Source: JBBDXI01 sp040902425
GTDB taxonomy: Bacteria > Planctomycetota > Phycisphaerae > Phycisphaerales > UBA1924
DNA length: 64,000 bases
NCBI GenBank assembly: GCA_040902425.1
Contig: JBBDXI010000070.1
Span: 39,923-103,922, forward strand
Direction of reading: 5' to 3'
The notes below the pieces were generated by a model, which was not told where the DNA came from, made no database searches, and worked only from the letters and a program-made list of their open reading frames with translations. Of this stretch, positions 25,473-34,157 are shown in pieces. The position numbers were made by a program, and so were the translations under genes. Within the stretch, counting starts at the first letter, position 1, and each line of letters begins with the position of its first letter.

Positions 25473-28400
25473 ATGGCACTGTTCCGCCGCAGCAAGCCCC
25501 CGCGGGCCGCCTCTCCAGAGGTCAGCCACACGCCCGCCGCGCCCCCCGGCGACGGCGATGCCGCGCTCGAGCCGCGCATCCACCAGATCGGGCGCGAGCT
25601 GCTGGATCGGGCCCGCTCGCACATGGCGGGCGTCCTCTCCGCCCGCTTCTACTCCGACAAGCTGATGGAGTGGTCGATGCGGGACCCGGCGTTCAAGGTC
25701 CAGCTCTTCCGCTTCGTGGATGCCTTCCCGATGCTCAAGACACCGGAGACCATCCACGAGCACCTCGTGGACTATCTCACGCAGCCGGGGGTCAAGCTCC
25801 CGCCCGGCCTCGACCTCGGCCTGAGAGTGGGGGGGCTGGCCAAGGGTCTGGCCGCGGGGGCGGTCTCGAAGCAGATCCGCGGGATGGCGGAGAAGTTCAT
25901 CGCCGGCACCGACGCGGCCAGCGCCCTCGCCGGGCTCCACACGCTGTGGCAGGAGGGGATCGCCTTTTCGGTGGACCTGCTGGGCGAGGCGTGCGTGTCG
26001 GAGGCGGAGGCGGATGAGTACCAGCGGAAGTACCTCGACCTGGTCAACAACCTGCCGTCGCAGGTGGCATCCTGGCCCGCGAACGAGCGGCTGGAGCGGG
26101 ACCACCTTGGGCCCGTGCCGCGGGTGAACGTCTCGATCAAGATCTCGTCGCTCTCGGCCCGCACCGATCCGATCGACACGGACGGGTCCATCCGCGCCCT
26201 GATGGTGCGTCTGGTGCCGATCCTGGAGGCCGCGCGGGCCAAGGGGGTCTTCGTCAACTTCGACATGGAGCAGTTCGCCCTCAAGGACCTGACGATCGAG
26301 CTGTTCCAGCGCTGCTGCGAGGCGGTGGATTTCGACGGCGGCCTCGCCATGCAGGCGTACCTCAAGAGCGGGCCGCAGGATGCCCGGCGCCTCGCCCAGT
26401 GGGCCCGCCAGCGCGGCAGGCCCGTCAGCGTCCGGCTGGTCAAGGGCGCCTACTGGGACTTCGAGACCATCCACGCCGAGCAGATGGGCTGGCCCTGCCC
26501 GGTCTGGGGCGAGAAGTGGCAGACGGACGCGTGTTTCGAGGAGATGGCCCGCATCCTGCTGGACGCGTGCCCGCGGGCCGCGGGCGATGGCGGGATCAAG
26601 CTCGCCCTGGGCTCGCACAACGCCCGGTCCATCGCCGCCGCCCTGGCGCACCTGGAATCGCGCGGGCTGCCGCGCAGCGCCATCGAACTGCAGATGCTGC
26701 ACGGGATGGCGGACCAGCTCAAGCACGCGGGCGCTGAGATGGGCCTGCGCATCCGCGAGTACGTGCCGGTCGGGGAGATGATCCCGGGGATGGCCTACCT
26801 CGTCCGCCGGCTGCTGGAGAACACCAGCAACGAGAGCTGGCTGAAGGCGGGGTTCATGGACAACGCCGACCCCGCGGCCCTGCTCCGCTCGCCGGCCTCG
26901 GTGGGGGAGCAGCGATCGCGCGAGGCGGGCGCCAAGCCCGACCTGGTCACCATCGCGCCGGAGCGGCATGCGCTCTCGGTGGCTGTTCCCGGCGTCGGCG
27001 ACGGCCGCCCCTTCTTCAACGAGCCCCTCCGCGATTTCGCCGACGCCCGCGCCCGCCAGGCCTTCGCGAAGGCCATCGCCGGAGCGACAGTCCCGCGAGT
27101 CGCCAACGACCGCACCCCCGACCACGCCCGCGAGATGGTGTCCAGGGCCTCCGCGGCCTTTCCCGCCTGGCGCGACGCCGACCCCCGCCAGCGGGCGGCC
27201 GTCCTGGTCAAGGCCGCGGCCTTGATGCGGGTCCAGCGGGATGGCCTCGCCGGCGTGATGATCAAGGAGGCCGGCAAGACCTGGCGTGAGGCCGACGCCG
27301 ACGTCTGCGAGGCGATCGACTTCTGCGAGTTCTACGCCCGTCAAGCCGTGCCGCTCTTCGAGCCCCGCCGCCTCGGCCGCTTCATCGGCGAGCTCGACGA
27401 GCAGTGGTACCAGCCCCGCGGCGTCGCCGCGGTCATCAGCCCGTGGAACTTCCCGCTGGCGATCATGGTCGGGATGACCACCGCCGCGCTGGTCACCGGG
27501 AACACCGTCATCCTCAAGCCCGCCGAGCAGACGCCCGGCATCGCCCGGGTCTTCTTCGACCTGATCGCCGAGGCCATCGGTGGGGCGGGCGTCCCGCCTG
27601 CCCTCGCCTCCGATGTCCTGCACTTCTGCCCCGGGCAGGGCGAGACCACGGGCGCATCCCTCGTCCGCGACCCGCGCACCGCCCTCATCGCCTTCACCGG
27701 CTCCAAGGCCGTCGGCCTCGACATCATCAAGGCCGCGGGCATCACCGGGGAGGATCAGGGGCACGTCAAGCGGGTGATCTGCGAGATGGGCGGGAAGAAC
27801 GCGATCATCGTGGACACCTCGGCCGATTTCGATGAGGCGGTCCTGGGCGTCCGGCAGTCGGCCTTCGGGTTCCAGGGGCAGAAGTGCTCCGCCTGCTCCC
27901 GCGTGATCGTGGTCGACCCCGCCGGCGAGACCGGCCCGGCGATCGGCACCTTCACCCACCGCTTTGTCGAGGCCACCCGCGCCTTGGTCCTGGGCGACCC
28001 GGCGCTACCTGGGACCGACATAGGTCCGATAATCGATCAAGAGGCCGCCGACCGCATCCGCCGGTACACCGAGGCGGGCGAGCAGGAGGCCCGATTGGAG
28101 CTCGCCATGCCGGTCCCCGAGGGACTGGAGCAGCGGACCGGGCGGGTGTACGTCGGCCCGCACATCTTCTCCCGGGCGCGGCCCGGGCACGCCATCGCCA
28201 CCGAGGAGATCTTCGGCCCCGTGGTCGCGATCCTGCATGCCCGCACCTTCGAGGACGCTCTAACTACGGCCAATTCCTCGGCTTACAAGCTCACCGGGGG
28301 CGTCTTCAGCCGCAAGCCGTCGCACCTGGACCTCGCCCGCCGCCACTTCCGGGTCGGGAACCTCTACCTCAACCGCGGCATCACGGGCGCCCTGGTCGGA

Positions 28401-28535
28401 CGGCAGCCGTTCGGCGGGTTCGGCATGTCCGGCGTGGGCTCGAAGGCCGGAGGGGCCGACTATCTGCTCCAGTTCGTGGAGCCCCGCGCCTCGTGCGAGA
28501 ACACCCTCCGCCGCGGGTTTGCCCCCGAGCTGTAG
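25473..28535 (+). CDS. putA: Fused proline dehydrogenase / L-glutamate-gamma-semialdehyde dehydrogenase
   Basis: This 1020-residue enzyme oxidises proline to glutamate in two steps. Residues about 60-470 form the FAD-dependent proline dehydrogenase barrel (VNVSIKISSL, VRLVKGAYWD, LGSHNARS, QMLHGMADQLK). About 510-1010 are the NAD-dependent aldehyde dehydrogenase (SPWNFPLAIMVG, LIAFTGSKAVG, CEMGGKN, catalytic Cys805 in GQKCSACSR, EEIFGPVV). There is no N-terminal DNA-binding domain, so it is the shorter catalytic form and not the PutA repressor. A family A repeat copy encodes GGAGVPPALAS at about residues 704-714. Codons around 28010-28290 are noticeably more AT-rich than the rest. Confidence 0.93.
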   Translation: MALFRRSKPPRAASPEVSHTPAAPPGDGDAALEPRIHQIGRELLDRARSHMAGVLSARFYSDKLMEWSMRDPAFKVQLFRFVDAFPMLKTPETIHEHLVDYLTQPGVKLPPGLDLGLRVGGLAKGLAAGAVSKQIRGMAEKFIAGTDAASALAGLHTLWQEGIAFSVDLLGEACVSEAEADEYQRKYLDLVNNLPSQVASWPANERLERDHLGPVPRVNVSIKISSLSARTDPIDTDGSIRALMVRLVPILEAARAKGVFVNFDMEQFALKDLTIELFQRCCEAVDFDGGLAMQAYLKSGPQDARRLAQWARQRGRPVSVRLVKGAYWDFETIHAEQMGWPCPVWGEKWQTDACFEEMARILLDACPRAAGDGGIKLALGSHNARSIAAALAHLESRGLPRSAIELQMLHGMADQLKHAGAEMGLRIREYVPVGEMIPGMAYLVRRLLENTSNESWLKAGFMDNADPAALLRSPASVGEQRSREAGAKPDLVTIAPERHALSVAVPGVGDGRPFFNEPLRDFADARARQAFAKAIAGATVPRVANDRTPDHAREMVSRASAAFPAWRDADPRQRAAVLVKAAALMRVQRDGLAGVMIKEAGKTWREADADVCEAIDFCEFYARQAVPLFEPRRLGRFIGELDEQWYQPRGVAAVISPWNFPLAIMVGMTTAALVTGNTVILKPAEQTPGIARVFFDLIAEAIGGAGVPPALASDVLHFCPGQGETTGASLVRDPRTALIAFTGSKAVGLDIIKAAGITGEDQGHVKRVICEMGGKNAIIVDTSADFDEAVLGVRQSAFGFQGQKCSACSRVIVVDPAGETGPAIGTFTHRFVEATRALVLGDPALPGTDIGPIIDQEAADRIRRYTEAGEQEARLELAMPVPEGLEQRTGRVYVGPHIFSRARPGHAIATEEIFGPVVAILHARTFEDALTTANSSAYKLTGGVFSRKPSHLDLARRHFRVGNLYLNRGITGALVGRQPFGGFGMSGVGSKAGGADYLLQFVEPRASCENTLRRGFAPEL
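27580..27608. repeat. Dispersed palindromic repeat, family A, in frame inside putA
   Basis: GTGGGGCGGGCGTCCCGCC followed by TGCC matches the copy at 54191-54218 with a single difference over 23 bases. It codes for residues GGAGVPPAL between the NAD-binding parts of the dehydrogenase. Confidence 0.7.
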
Positions 28536-28573
28536 TCCCGATGGAAAGTTGTCCACAAGATGGGTAACCACGC

Positions 28574-28601
28574 TTGCAATTCGTAGGGGGTCCGGTATTC
28601 T
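28574..28601 (+). promoter_or_regulatory. Candidate sigma-70-like promoter of the PEP-CTERM gene at 28673
   Basis: TTGCAA (28574-28579), a 16-base spacer and TATTCT (28596-28601). Transcription would start near 28608, giving a leader of about 65 bases and ruling out the longer open frame that starts at 28574. Confidence 0.55.
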
Positions 28602-28672
28602 CATCACCCCGGCCGCGAGCGGTCCTCGCCCTCGGTGCGGATGTCGGTGCACGTGTCGAGAAGGAGAGGTTG

Positions 28673-29308
28673 TTGTCCAGTTCGATTTTTCATAGCGCTG
28701 GTGCTGTCGTCGCGTGCTGCGGCGCGGCCATCGGCGCGCCGGTAGAAATCTCCTTCGCCCCGGTCGCCGGGAACGGCTCGGCCGCGAGAGTCCAGTACTC
28801 CTGCGTGATGGATGAGGTCTCGCAGTCGGTGGTGAGCTTCCGCTTCACCAACGGCGCGAGGGGCGAGAGCTCCATCAGCGATGTCTACTTCCAGGATGGC
28901 GCTTTCCTCGGTGTTTCGAACCTCATCCAGCAGGGCACGCTGTTCGTCGATTCCCCCGGCAACCTCCCGGGCGGCGGGACGATGAACCCCGTCTTCAACG
29001 CCACGCGGGCCTTCGCGGCCGATCTGGGCGCATCCCCCGCGGCCGGCATCGAGTCCGGGCGCGACTTCCTCGAGGTCCGCTTCACCCTCATCAACAACTC
29101 GACGTTCGCCGATGTCCTGGCCGCTCTCGGCTCCGGCGACCTGCGGGTCGGGATGTTCGTCCGGCCCGTCGGCGGCGGCCCGGGCGGCGAGTCCTTCGTC
29201 AGCATGGACGGCGTTGTGATGCCGCTCCCCCCCGCCGCGTGGGCCGGCCTCAGCGGCCTTGCCGCGGTCGGCCTCCTGGCCTTCGTCCGCCGCCGCCAGG
29301 CGAACTGA
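28673..29308 (+). CDS. Secreted PEP-CTERM protein
   Basis: The likely start is TTG 28673, six bases after AAGGAG (28661-28666); TTG 28670 is too close to it. The 211-residue product has a short signal peptide (AGAVVACCGAAIGA). A beta-rich body without known catalytic residues follows, then the tail VMPLPPAAWAGLSGLAAVGLLAFVRRR. The tail has the form motif, hydrophobic helix, arginine cluster, the planctomycete variant of PEP-CTERM with PPAAWAGLSGLA. Surface attachment by an exosortase is expected. The next gene carries a nearly identical tail, so the pair share a sorting route. Confidence 0.78.
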   Translation: MSSSIFHSAGAVVACCGAAIGAPVEISFAPVAGNGSAARVQYSCVMDEVSQSVVSFRFTNGARGESSISDVYFQDGAFLGVSNLIQQGTLFVDSPGNLPGGGTMNPVFNATRAFAADLGASPAAGIESGRDFLEVRFTLINNSTFADVLAALGSGDLRVGMFVRPVGGGPGGESFVSMDGVVMPLPPAAWAGLSGLAAVGLLAFVRRRQAN

Positions 29309-29617
29309 CCGGGCGGCGACACCGACGAGCATCCGGACCACTCCCGCTGTTATCGCGCCCGCGCCGGCGCGCCCTTCGACGTCAGTTCACCGCGCCCGTG
29401 CTCGGCCGGCGCGCCGCCGCGAGAAGATCGGGTCGGCGCGCGACGCGAGCGGCGACCGCGCGTCACATTGGGCAAACTCCGGCCGGCGCGGAAAAACTGC
29501 GATGGCGGTATCAAGAACGCTTGTATTTCCTTTGCACCGATATATGCTTGGCCCACACACGCCGGCGGTCCGCCGGTGGCACGAGAGCCGAGGATTTGTT
29601 TTAGAGAGAGGTGCACA
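29309..29617. other. Intergenic region with the promoter of the second PEP-CTERM gene
   Basis: No gene is supported in these 309 bases. The first 210 are GC-rich with imperfect GGCGCGCC-type inverted repeats. The last 100 are AT-richer and hold the promoter at 29521-29548. Confidence 0.5.
29521..29548 (+). promoter_or_regulatory. Candidate sigma-70-like promoter of the PEP-CTERM gene at 29618
   Basis: TTGTAT (29521-29526), a 16-base spacer and TATGCT (29543-29548), about 70 bases before the start codon. Confidence 0.5.
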
Positions 29618-30283
29618 GTGAGGAGCAGCGTTCTTGCCTCTGTCGGTTGTTTGGTGATGGCCTGCGGCGCCGCCCAGGCCGATGTCGTCTACCAGCTGAA
29701 CTACGAGTTCAGCGGTGCGCAGGCGCCCGCGGGATCGGGCCCGTGGATGACCGTCACGTTCGCCCAGAACGGCGCGAACACCGTCCGCATGACGATCGCC
29801 AACTCGCTCACCGGCATCGAGTCGGTGGGGGCCTTCTACTTCAACATCGTTCAGCCGATCCTGCCGACCTCCGTTGGGGTGGGCTTCAACGGTGGTCTCA
29901 GCTCGCCCGGTCTGTCGGGCGCGATCTTCCAGAAGGCCGGCAACCCCCTTTCCGACGCCAACTTCAAGGCCGACGGCGACGGCTACTTCGACTTCAAGCT
30001 CACGTTCGACAGTCACGCATTCAACGGGACCGACGTCGCGGTCTTCGACCTGACCGGCGCCGGCCTGCTCGAGAGCTACTTCGCCGAACTGAGCGAGCCG
30101 GGCGGCGGCAGCGGCAGCTACCACGCCGCCGCGCACGTCCAGCGCCTCGGCCAGAACGGCGAGGACAGCGGATGGATCGGCGATGGCGTCGTGATCCCGC
30201 TGCCGCCCGCGGCCTGGGCCGGGCTGAGCGGCCTCGCCGGCGTCGGTGCCATCGGCGTCATCCGCCGCCGCCGCACCCGTTGA
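29618..30283 (+). CDS. Secreted PEP-CTERM protein
   Basis: GTG 29618 follows AGAGAGAGG (29603-29611). The 221-residue product has a signal peptide (residues about 1-21, ending AAQA) and a beta-sandwich-like body (TVTFAQNGANTVRMTIAN, VFDLTGAGLLESYFAEL) resembling other uncharacterised PEP-CTERM proteins. The sorting tail is VIPLPPAAWAGLSGLAGVGAIGVIRRRR. The previous gene has the same PLPPAAWAGLSGLA core, but the bodies are not clearly alike, suggesting a shared sorting tail instead of a simple duplication. A strong terminator follows. Confidence 0.8.
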   Translation: MRSSVLASVGCLVMACGAAQADVVYQLNYEFSGAQAPAGSGPWMTVTFAQNGANTVRMTIANSLTGIESVGAFYFNIVQPILPTSVGVGFNGGLSSPGLSGAIFQKAGNPLSDANFKADGDGYFDFKLTFDSHAFNGTDVAVFDLTGAGLLESYFAELSEPGGGSGSYHAAAHVQRLGQNGEDSGWIGDGVVIPLPPAAWAGLSGLAGVGAIGVIRRRRTR

Positions 30284-30318
30284 TTTCACGTCTCTGGTCC
30301 CTGCACTCAACCGAGAAG

Positions 30319-30346
30319 CCGGCCCCCCTGTGGGGCCGGTTTTTTT
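30319..30346 (+). terminator. Intrinsic terminator
   Basis: CCGGCCCC (30319-30326) pairs with GGGGCCGG (30332-30339) and is followed by seven T residues. Confidence 0.92.
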
Positions 30347-30454
30347 CGGCCCTCGCATCGCCGGGCGCCGTGAAACGGTCCTCATGGTCGCCGCGTTACA
30401 CCCGGCAGGCCGGCCGGGGCCGCGCCGGCCCAACCCCTATCATCCCCAACCAGG

Positions 30455-30997
30455 ATGTTTGTCTTCGCCCTCTACGCCGTCCTCGTCTGGTGGCTCGCGG
30501 CGCGCTGGCGCCGCCAGTGGGGGTCCTTCGCCGTCGTGGCCGCCGGACTCGCCCTCCTGCTCGCGGTCGCCTGGCTCCACTACCTTCTCAGCCTCTGGAG
30601 CGAGGGGCGCATCTATCTGCCCGTGTTCCAGTCCATCCTCTACCCCTACATCGCGCTGGTCACGCTGGTCGGGCTCTACATCGCCTGCCTCCCTGCCAAC
30701 AGCCGCCTCCCCCTCTGCCCCGCGTGCGACTACGACCTGGGCGGCCTGGAGGACGAGACCACCAGCTGCCCCGAGTGCGGCATCCCGTTCATGATGGAGA
30801 ACAACCGGGTCCGGCGGGTCTGGGCGGACCCGATCTGCCCTGCCGCCCTCGCGCCGGTCTCCCGCGCTCCCGGCGCGCTCGCGACCCGCGCCCCCGGCGC
30901 AAACTCGGGCCGGCCGCGCCAGCGCTTCAAGCAGCGCTACCGCAAGGGCCCTCCCCCGACCGTCCTCCACTGGCCGCCCGCGTCGGCGAGCCCCTGA
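30455..30997 (+). CDS. Membrane protein with a CPACDYDLGG...CPECG zinc ribbon
   Basis: This 180-residue protein has two or three transmembrane helices (about 1-16, 23-42, 60-82). A zinc ribbon at about 89-108, C-P-A-C-D-Y-D-L-G-G then C-P-E-C-G, follows, and then a Pro/Arg-rich tail. It is one of six such proteins in the window. The ribbon would bind one zinc ion; the role is unknown. It has no obvious operon partner. Confidence 0.7.
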   Translation: MFVFALYAVLVWWLAARWRRQWGSFAVVAAGLALLLAVAWLHYLLSLWSEGRIYLPVFQSILYPYIALVTLVGLYIACLPANSRLPLCPACDYDLGGLEDETTSCPECGIPFMMENNRVRRVWADPICPAALAPVSRAPGALATRAPGANSGRPRQRFKQRYRKGPPPTVLHWPPASASP

Positions 30998-31125
30998 CCC
31001 GGGCCCTACCCGGGCCGGTCCCGTTCACGCTCACCCCTCTCGGACCGGCGGAACCGCGCCGCGCAAGCAAGGGCGGACGAAGCGCTCTGCACCCCCTGCA
31101 ACAGCGGCACGTCGGCAACCCCCTT

Positions 31126-31160
31126 CCGGGACGAGCGGCGATCGCCAGCGCCCCGTCGCC
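31126..31160. repeat. Dispersed repeat, family D, degenerate copy
   Basis: CCGGGACGAGCGGCGATCG and the following CCAGCGCCCCGTCGCC match the copy at 61312-61341 with a few changes. Confidence 0.75.
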
Positions 31161-31280
31161 ACCGCCGACCACACGCCCAGACATCGCCAGAAACCCACCG
31201 ACAACCGCACCACCCACGCGCCAAATGACTGGCCGCCAATGACTGGCCGGTCAACCGTGCGCGACTCGCATTCGGTAACG

Positions 31281-31310
31281 ACGGGTCGCTCGCGCTCGCC
31301 GCTCGTCCGG
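31281..31310. repeat. Dispersed repeat, family D, inverted copy
   Basis: ACGGGTCGCTCGCGCTCGCC followed by GCTCGTCCGG is the reverse complement of 61312-61341 with one change. Confidence 0.85.
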
Positions 31311-31312
31311 GA

Positions 31313-33052
31313 TCACGGGCTCGCCGGCGACGCGGCCACGATGGCCTTCCTCACCTCATCCACCAGCCGCTCCACGGGGAACGGCTTGAACAGCACGCTC
31401 TGCAGCCCCTCCTGCGACGCCCGCACGATCGAGTGGTGCGGGTCGTAGCCGAACCCCGTCATCAGGATCACCGGCAGCCCCGGGCAGCACTTGCGGGCCG
31501 CGGCGTACACCTCGTAGCCGTTGCGGTCCGGCATCCGGATGTCGCTGATGACCGCGTCGATCCGGGGGCGCTTGCCCGACGCCGACTCCTCCAGGATGAC
31601 GATCGCCTCCGCGCCGTTCTCGCAGGTGATCACCGCGGCCCCGCGGTTGTGCAGCACGTCGTGGATGATCCGCCGGATGCTCGGCTCATCGTCCGCCACC
31701 AGGATCGTCCGGCCGTCGAGGGCCGGGTCGCGCCGCCGCTCGGCGAGCGCACCCTCCACGCCCAGGAGCGTCTGGGGCCCGGTCGCGACGTTCTTCACCC
31801 GCCGCCGGATCGCGTCCACATCCGAGCGGATCCGCTCGATGTGCCGCGCCGCCTCCGGGTCGCGCTCGGCCACGTCCTTCAGCCACTCCGCCTCCGCCAG
31901 AATGTCGCCCAGGGGCTCGGAGAGCTCCCCCTCCACCCGCCCGGAGATCGCCAGGTTCGTCGCCGTCCGCTCCACCACCAGCAGGTTGAGCATGTGCAGC
32001 GCCATCGCGATGTAGCGCGCGAAAATTTCCGCGAACTGCCGGTCGTCCTCCGAGAACGCCCCCACCGACTGGCTCTCGATGTTGAAGACCCCGATCACCT
32101 TGTCGTGCAGTTTCAGGGGGACGGTGAGGCTCGAGCGCGCCCCGGCCAGGCCCGGCAGGAACCGCGGGTCCTTCTCCGTGTCGTAGCAGATGTAGCTCCG
32201 CGCTGTGCACGCCACGTACCCGCTGATCCCGTGCCCCTCCGGGAGGGACAGGATCTCCAGCTCGTTGGCCTCCTGGGGGAGGCCGGTGGACATCACGATC
32301 TCCAGCCGCCCCGTCCGCTCATCCACCAGCCGGATATTGAAGTGGTCGAACCGCAGGAGCTCGCGGCAGTACTGGACGATCCGCGTCTCCAGCAGCCGCA
32401 GCCGCTCCACCACGTTCATCCGCCGGACCGCCTCGGCCTCGAAGCTCACCAGCTGCCCGCCCGCGCGGTCCACCGCGTCGAACTTCTGCCGCAGCCGCTT
32501 CTCGCTGGTCACGTCCCGGATGATCGCGGCCACCGCCTCCGACCCCACCACCGGCGAGACCGTCACCTCCAGCGACCGCTGGTCCTCCGGGATCGGCAGC
32601 TCGAAGCGGCGCGTCTTGTCCGCGGGCGATGCGACCTTCTGCGAGAACGAGCGCCACGCCTCCCGGCAGGCCGCCGCGATCCGCTGCCGCGTCGCCTCGT
32701 CGAACGCCCGGAACCGGCCGTTGGACCACAGCACCTGGCCCTCGCCGTCCGCCACGCACGCGCCCTGACCCATCGCGTCCAGCAGCCCCGCGATCGCCTC
32801 CTCCCCGGGCGACCGCTCCGGGCGCGGGATCGCACCCGGCGGGGTGAGGACGAAGTGGACGTCGGTCTTGGGCGCCGAGCTCAGCAGGCGCCCGGGGGGA
32901 ACGACCGTGATGTCAAAAAGGCCCGAGAGACGGGCCTGGAGTTCGGCCGTGGAGAGGTCCTGGCCGCCAACGATCCACAGCTTCGGTCGGGCGCTGCCCA
33001 TGTGGGCGGGAGGTCCTTCGCTGGCGAGCGGCTTTCGCTCCATCGGGCCCAA
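31313..33052 (-). CDS. PAS-GAF-receiver signalling protein
   Basis: The start chosen is TTG 33052, seven bases after GGAGGT; ATG 33043 and GTG 33097 are alternatives. The protein has 579 residues. A PAS-like domain (about 80-190, ADGEGQVLWSNGRF) is followed by a GAF domain (about 205-370, GHGISGYVACTARSYICYD, SSLTVPLKLHDKVIGVFNIES). A helical linker leads to a C-terminal receiver domain (about 455-575). The receiver has ILVADDEPSIRR, the phospho-acceptor Asp in VISDIRMPDRNG and the Lys in LFKPFPVERL. No histidine kinase ATPase domain and no DNA-binding output are present, so it senses a ligand and accepts a phosphate without an evident output module. It is divergent from the ABC operon. Confidence 0.82.
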   Translation of the reverse strand: MGPMERKPLASEGPPAHMGSARPKLWIVGGQDLSTAELQARLSGLFDITVVPPGRLLSSAPKTDVHFVLTPPGAIPRPERSPGEEAIAGLLDAMGQGACVADGEGQVLWSNGRFRAFDEATRQRIAAACREAWRSFSQKVASPADKTRRFELPIPEDQRSLEVTVSPVVGSEAVAAIIRDVTSEKRLRQKFDAVDRAGGQLVSFEAEAVRRMNVVERLRLLETRIVQYCRELLRFDHFNIRLVDERTGRLEIVMSTGLPQEANELEILSLPEGHGISGYVACTARSYICYDTEKDPRFLPGLAGARSSLTVPLKLHDKVIGVFNIESQSVGAFSEDDRQFAEIFARYIAMALHMLNLLVVERTATNLAISGRVEGELSEPLGDILAEAEWLKDVAERDPEAARHIERIRSDVDAIRRRVKNVATGPQTLLGVEGALAERRRDPALDGRTILVADDEPSIRRIIHDVLHNRGAAVITCENGAEAIVILEESASGKRPRIDAVISDIRMPDRNGYEVYAAARKCCPGLPVILMTGFGYDPHHSIVRASQEGLQSVLFKPFPVERLVDEVRKAIVAASPASP

Positions 33053-33127
33053 GTCTACGACCTCCGTGGGGGCCCGCGGCGGCTTGCCCGCGTCCACCCG
33101 GGCCCGCGGGGCCGCAACTTGCCCTTC

Positions 33128-33158
33128 TTGACATCGGTTCGGCCGATATCGCTACTGT
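33128..33158 (+). promoter_or_regulatory. Candidate promoter of the ABC operon, possibly leaderless
   Basis: A perfect TTGACA (33128-33133) is followed, with a long 19-base spacer, by TACTGT (33153-33158). A start about seven bases further on would fall on the ATG at 33165, which has no Shine-Dalgarno site. Confidence 0.45.
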
Positions 33159-33164
33159 GGCGGC

Positions 33165-34157
33165 ATGATCCAGGTGCGAAGCGTTTCAAAGTCCTTTGGT
33201 CGGGTGAACGCGGTCTCCCGCGTCAGTTTCGACGTGGCCCGGGGGGAGGTCGTCGGCCTCCTGGGGGCCAACGGGGCCGGGAAAACCACCACTATCCGCA
33301 TGATCACCGGCTTCCTCCCCCCGGATACCGGCTCGGTAGCCGTTGAAGGCTTCGACACCCTCCGCGCCGGCGAGTCCGCCCGCGCCCGCGTTGGCTACCT
33401 GCCCGAGGCCGCCCCCGCCTACGCCGAGATGTCCGTCGAGGGGTACCTTGATTATCGGGCGAGGCTGTTTTCCATGAAACGGGGTGACCGGCGCGGGGCC
33501 GTCGAGCGGTCCCTCACCCGCTGCGACCTCGCCGCCGTCCGCCGCCGCCGCGTCGGCCAGCTCAGCCGCGGCTTCCGCCAGCGCGTCGGCCTGGCCGCGG
33601 CCATCCTCCACGACCCGCCCGCGCTCGTGCTCGACGAGCCCACCAGCGCCCTGGACCCGCGGCAGATCCGCGAGGCCCGGGCGCTCATCCGCGCGCTCGC
33701 GGCCGACAAGGCCGTCCTCGTCAGCTCGCACATCCTCCCCGAGGTCGAGCAGACCTGCGACCGCGTCATCATCATGGCTGGCGGGACCGTGCGCGTGGAT
33801 GCGAAGCCGCGCGACCTCATCGGCTCACTCCGCGAGGCCTCGCCGTACGTGGTCGAGGCGCGCGGGCCCGCCGACAGGGTCTCCAAGGCCGCGGCCGCCG
33901 TCGCCGGCGTGGAGCGGACCGAGGTCATCGGCAGCGCCGAGGGCTGGACCCGCATCCGCCTCTTCGGCCGCTCGGGGCAGGACCTGCGGGCCGCGATCGC
34001 CGCCGCGCTGACGAGCGAGGGCATGCCCATCCGCGAGCTGACGCGCGAGGCCCCCAGCCTCGAGCGCGTCTTCCTCCAGCTCATCGAGTCCGCCGACGGC
34101 GCCCCGCCCCCCCCCGCCGCCGCCGCCGGCGCCCGCCCCACGGGGGCCGCCGCGTGA
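33165..34157 (+). CDS. ABC transporter ATP-binding protein (Gld-type)
   Basis: The 330-residue ATPase has Walker A GANGAGKTTT (about residue 34), signature LSRGFRQR, Walker B ALVLDEPTSALDP and the switch His in LVSSHILPEVE. A C-terminal extension (about 225-330) ends in a Pro/Ala-rich tail. With the following permease and the GldG-like protein it forms the three-gene set known from gliding bacteria (gldA, gldF, gldG) and widespread in non-gliding bacteria as an exporter of unknown cargo. The stop overlaps the next start (GTGA). Confidence 0.88.
   Translation: MIQVRSVSKSFGRVNAVSRVSFDVARGEVVGLLGANGAGKTTTIRMITGFLPPDTGSVAVEGFDTLRAGESARARVGYLPEAAPAYAEMSVEGYLDYRARLFSMKRGDRRGAVERSLTRCDLAAVRRRRVGQLSRGFRQRVGLAAAILHDPPALVLDEPTSALDPRQIREARALIRALAADKAVLVSSHILPEVEQTCDRVIIMAGGTVRVDAKPRDLIGSLREASPYVVEARGPADRVSKAAAAVAGVERTEVIGSAEGWTRIRLFGRSGQDLRAAIAAALTSEGMPIRELTREAPSLERVFLQLIESADGAPPPPAAAAGARPTGAAA

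Larger units (their letters stand above)
30998..31312. other. Intergenic region built of repeats
   Basis: No gene is supported. It holds two family D repeat copies (31126-31160 and, inverted, 31281-31310) and a direct repeat of ATGACTGGCCG (31224 and 31237). Confidence 0.65.

Noticed and set aside
28574..28672. Longer N-terminus for the PEP-CTERM gene starting at 28574
   Set aside because: The extra codons cover the promoter and lack a signal-peptide character; TTG 28673 has the ribosome-binding site.
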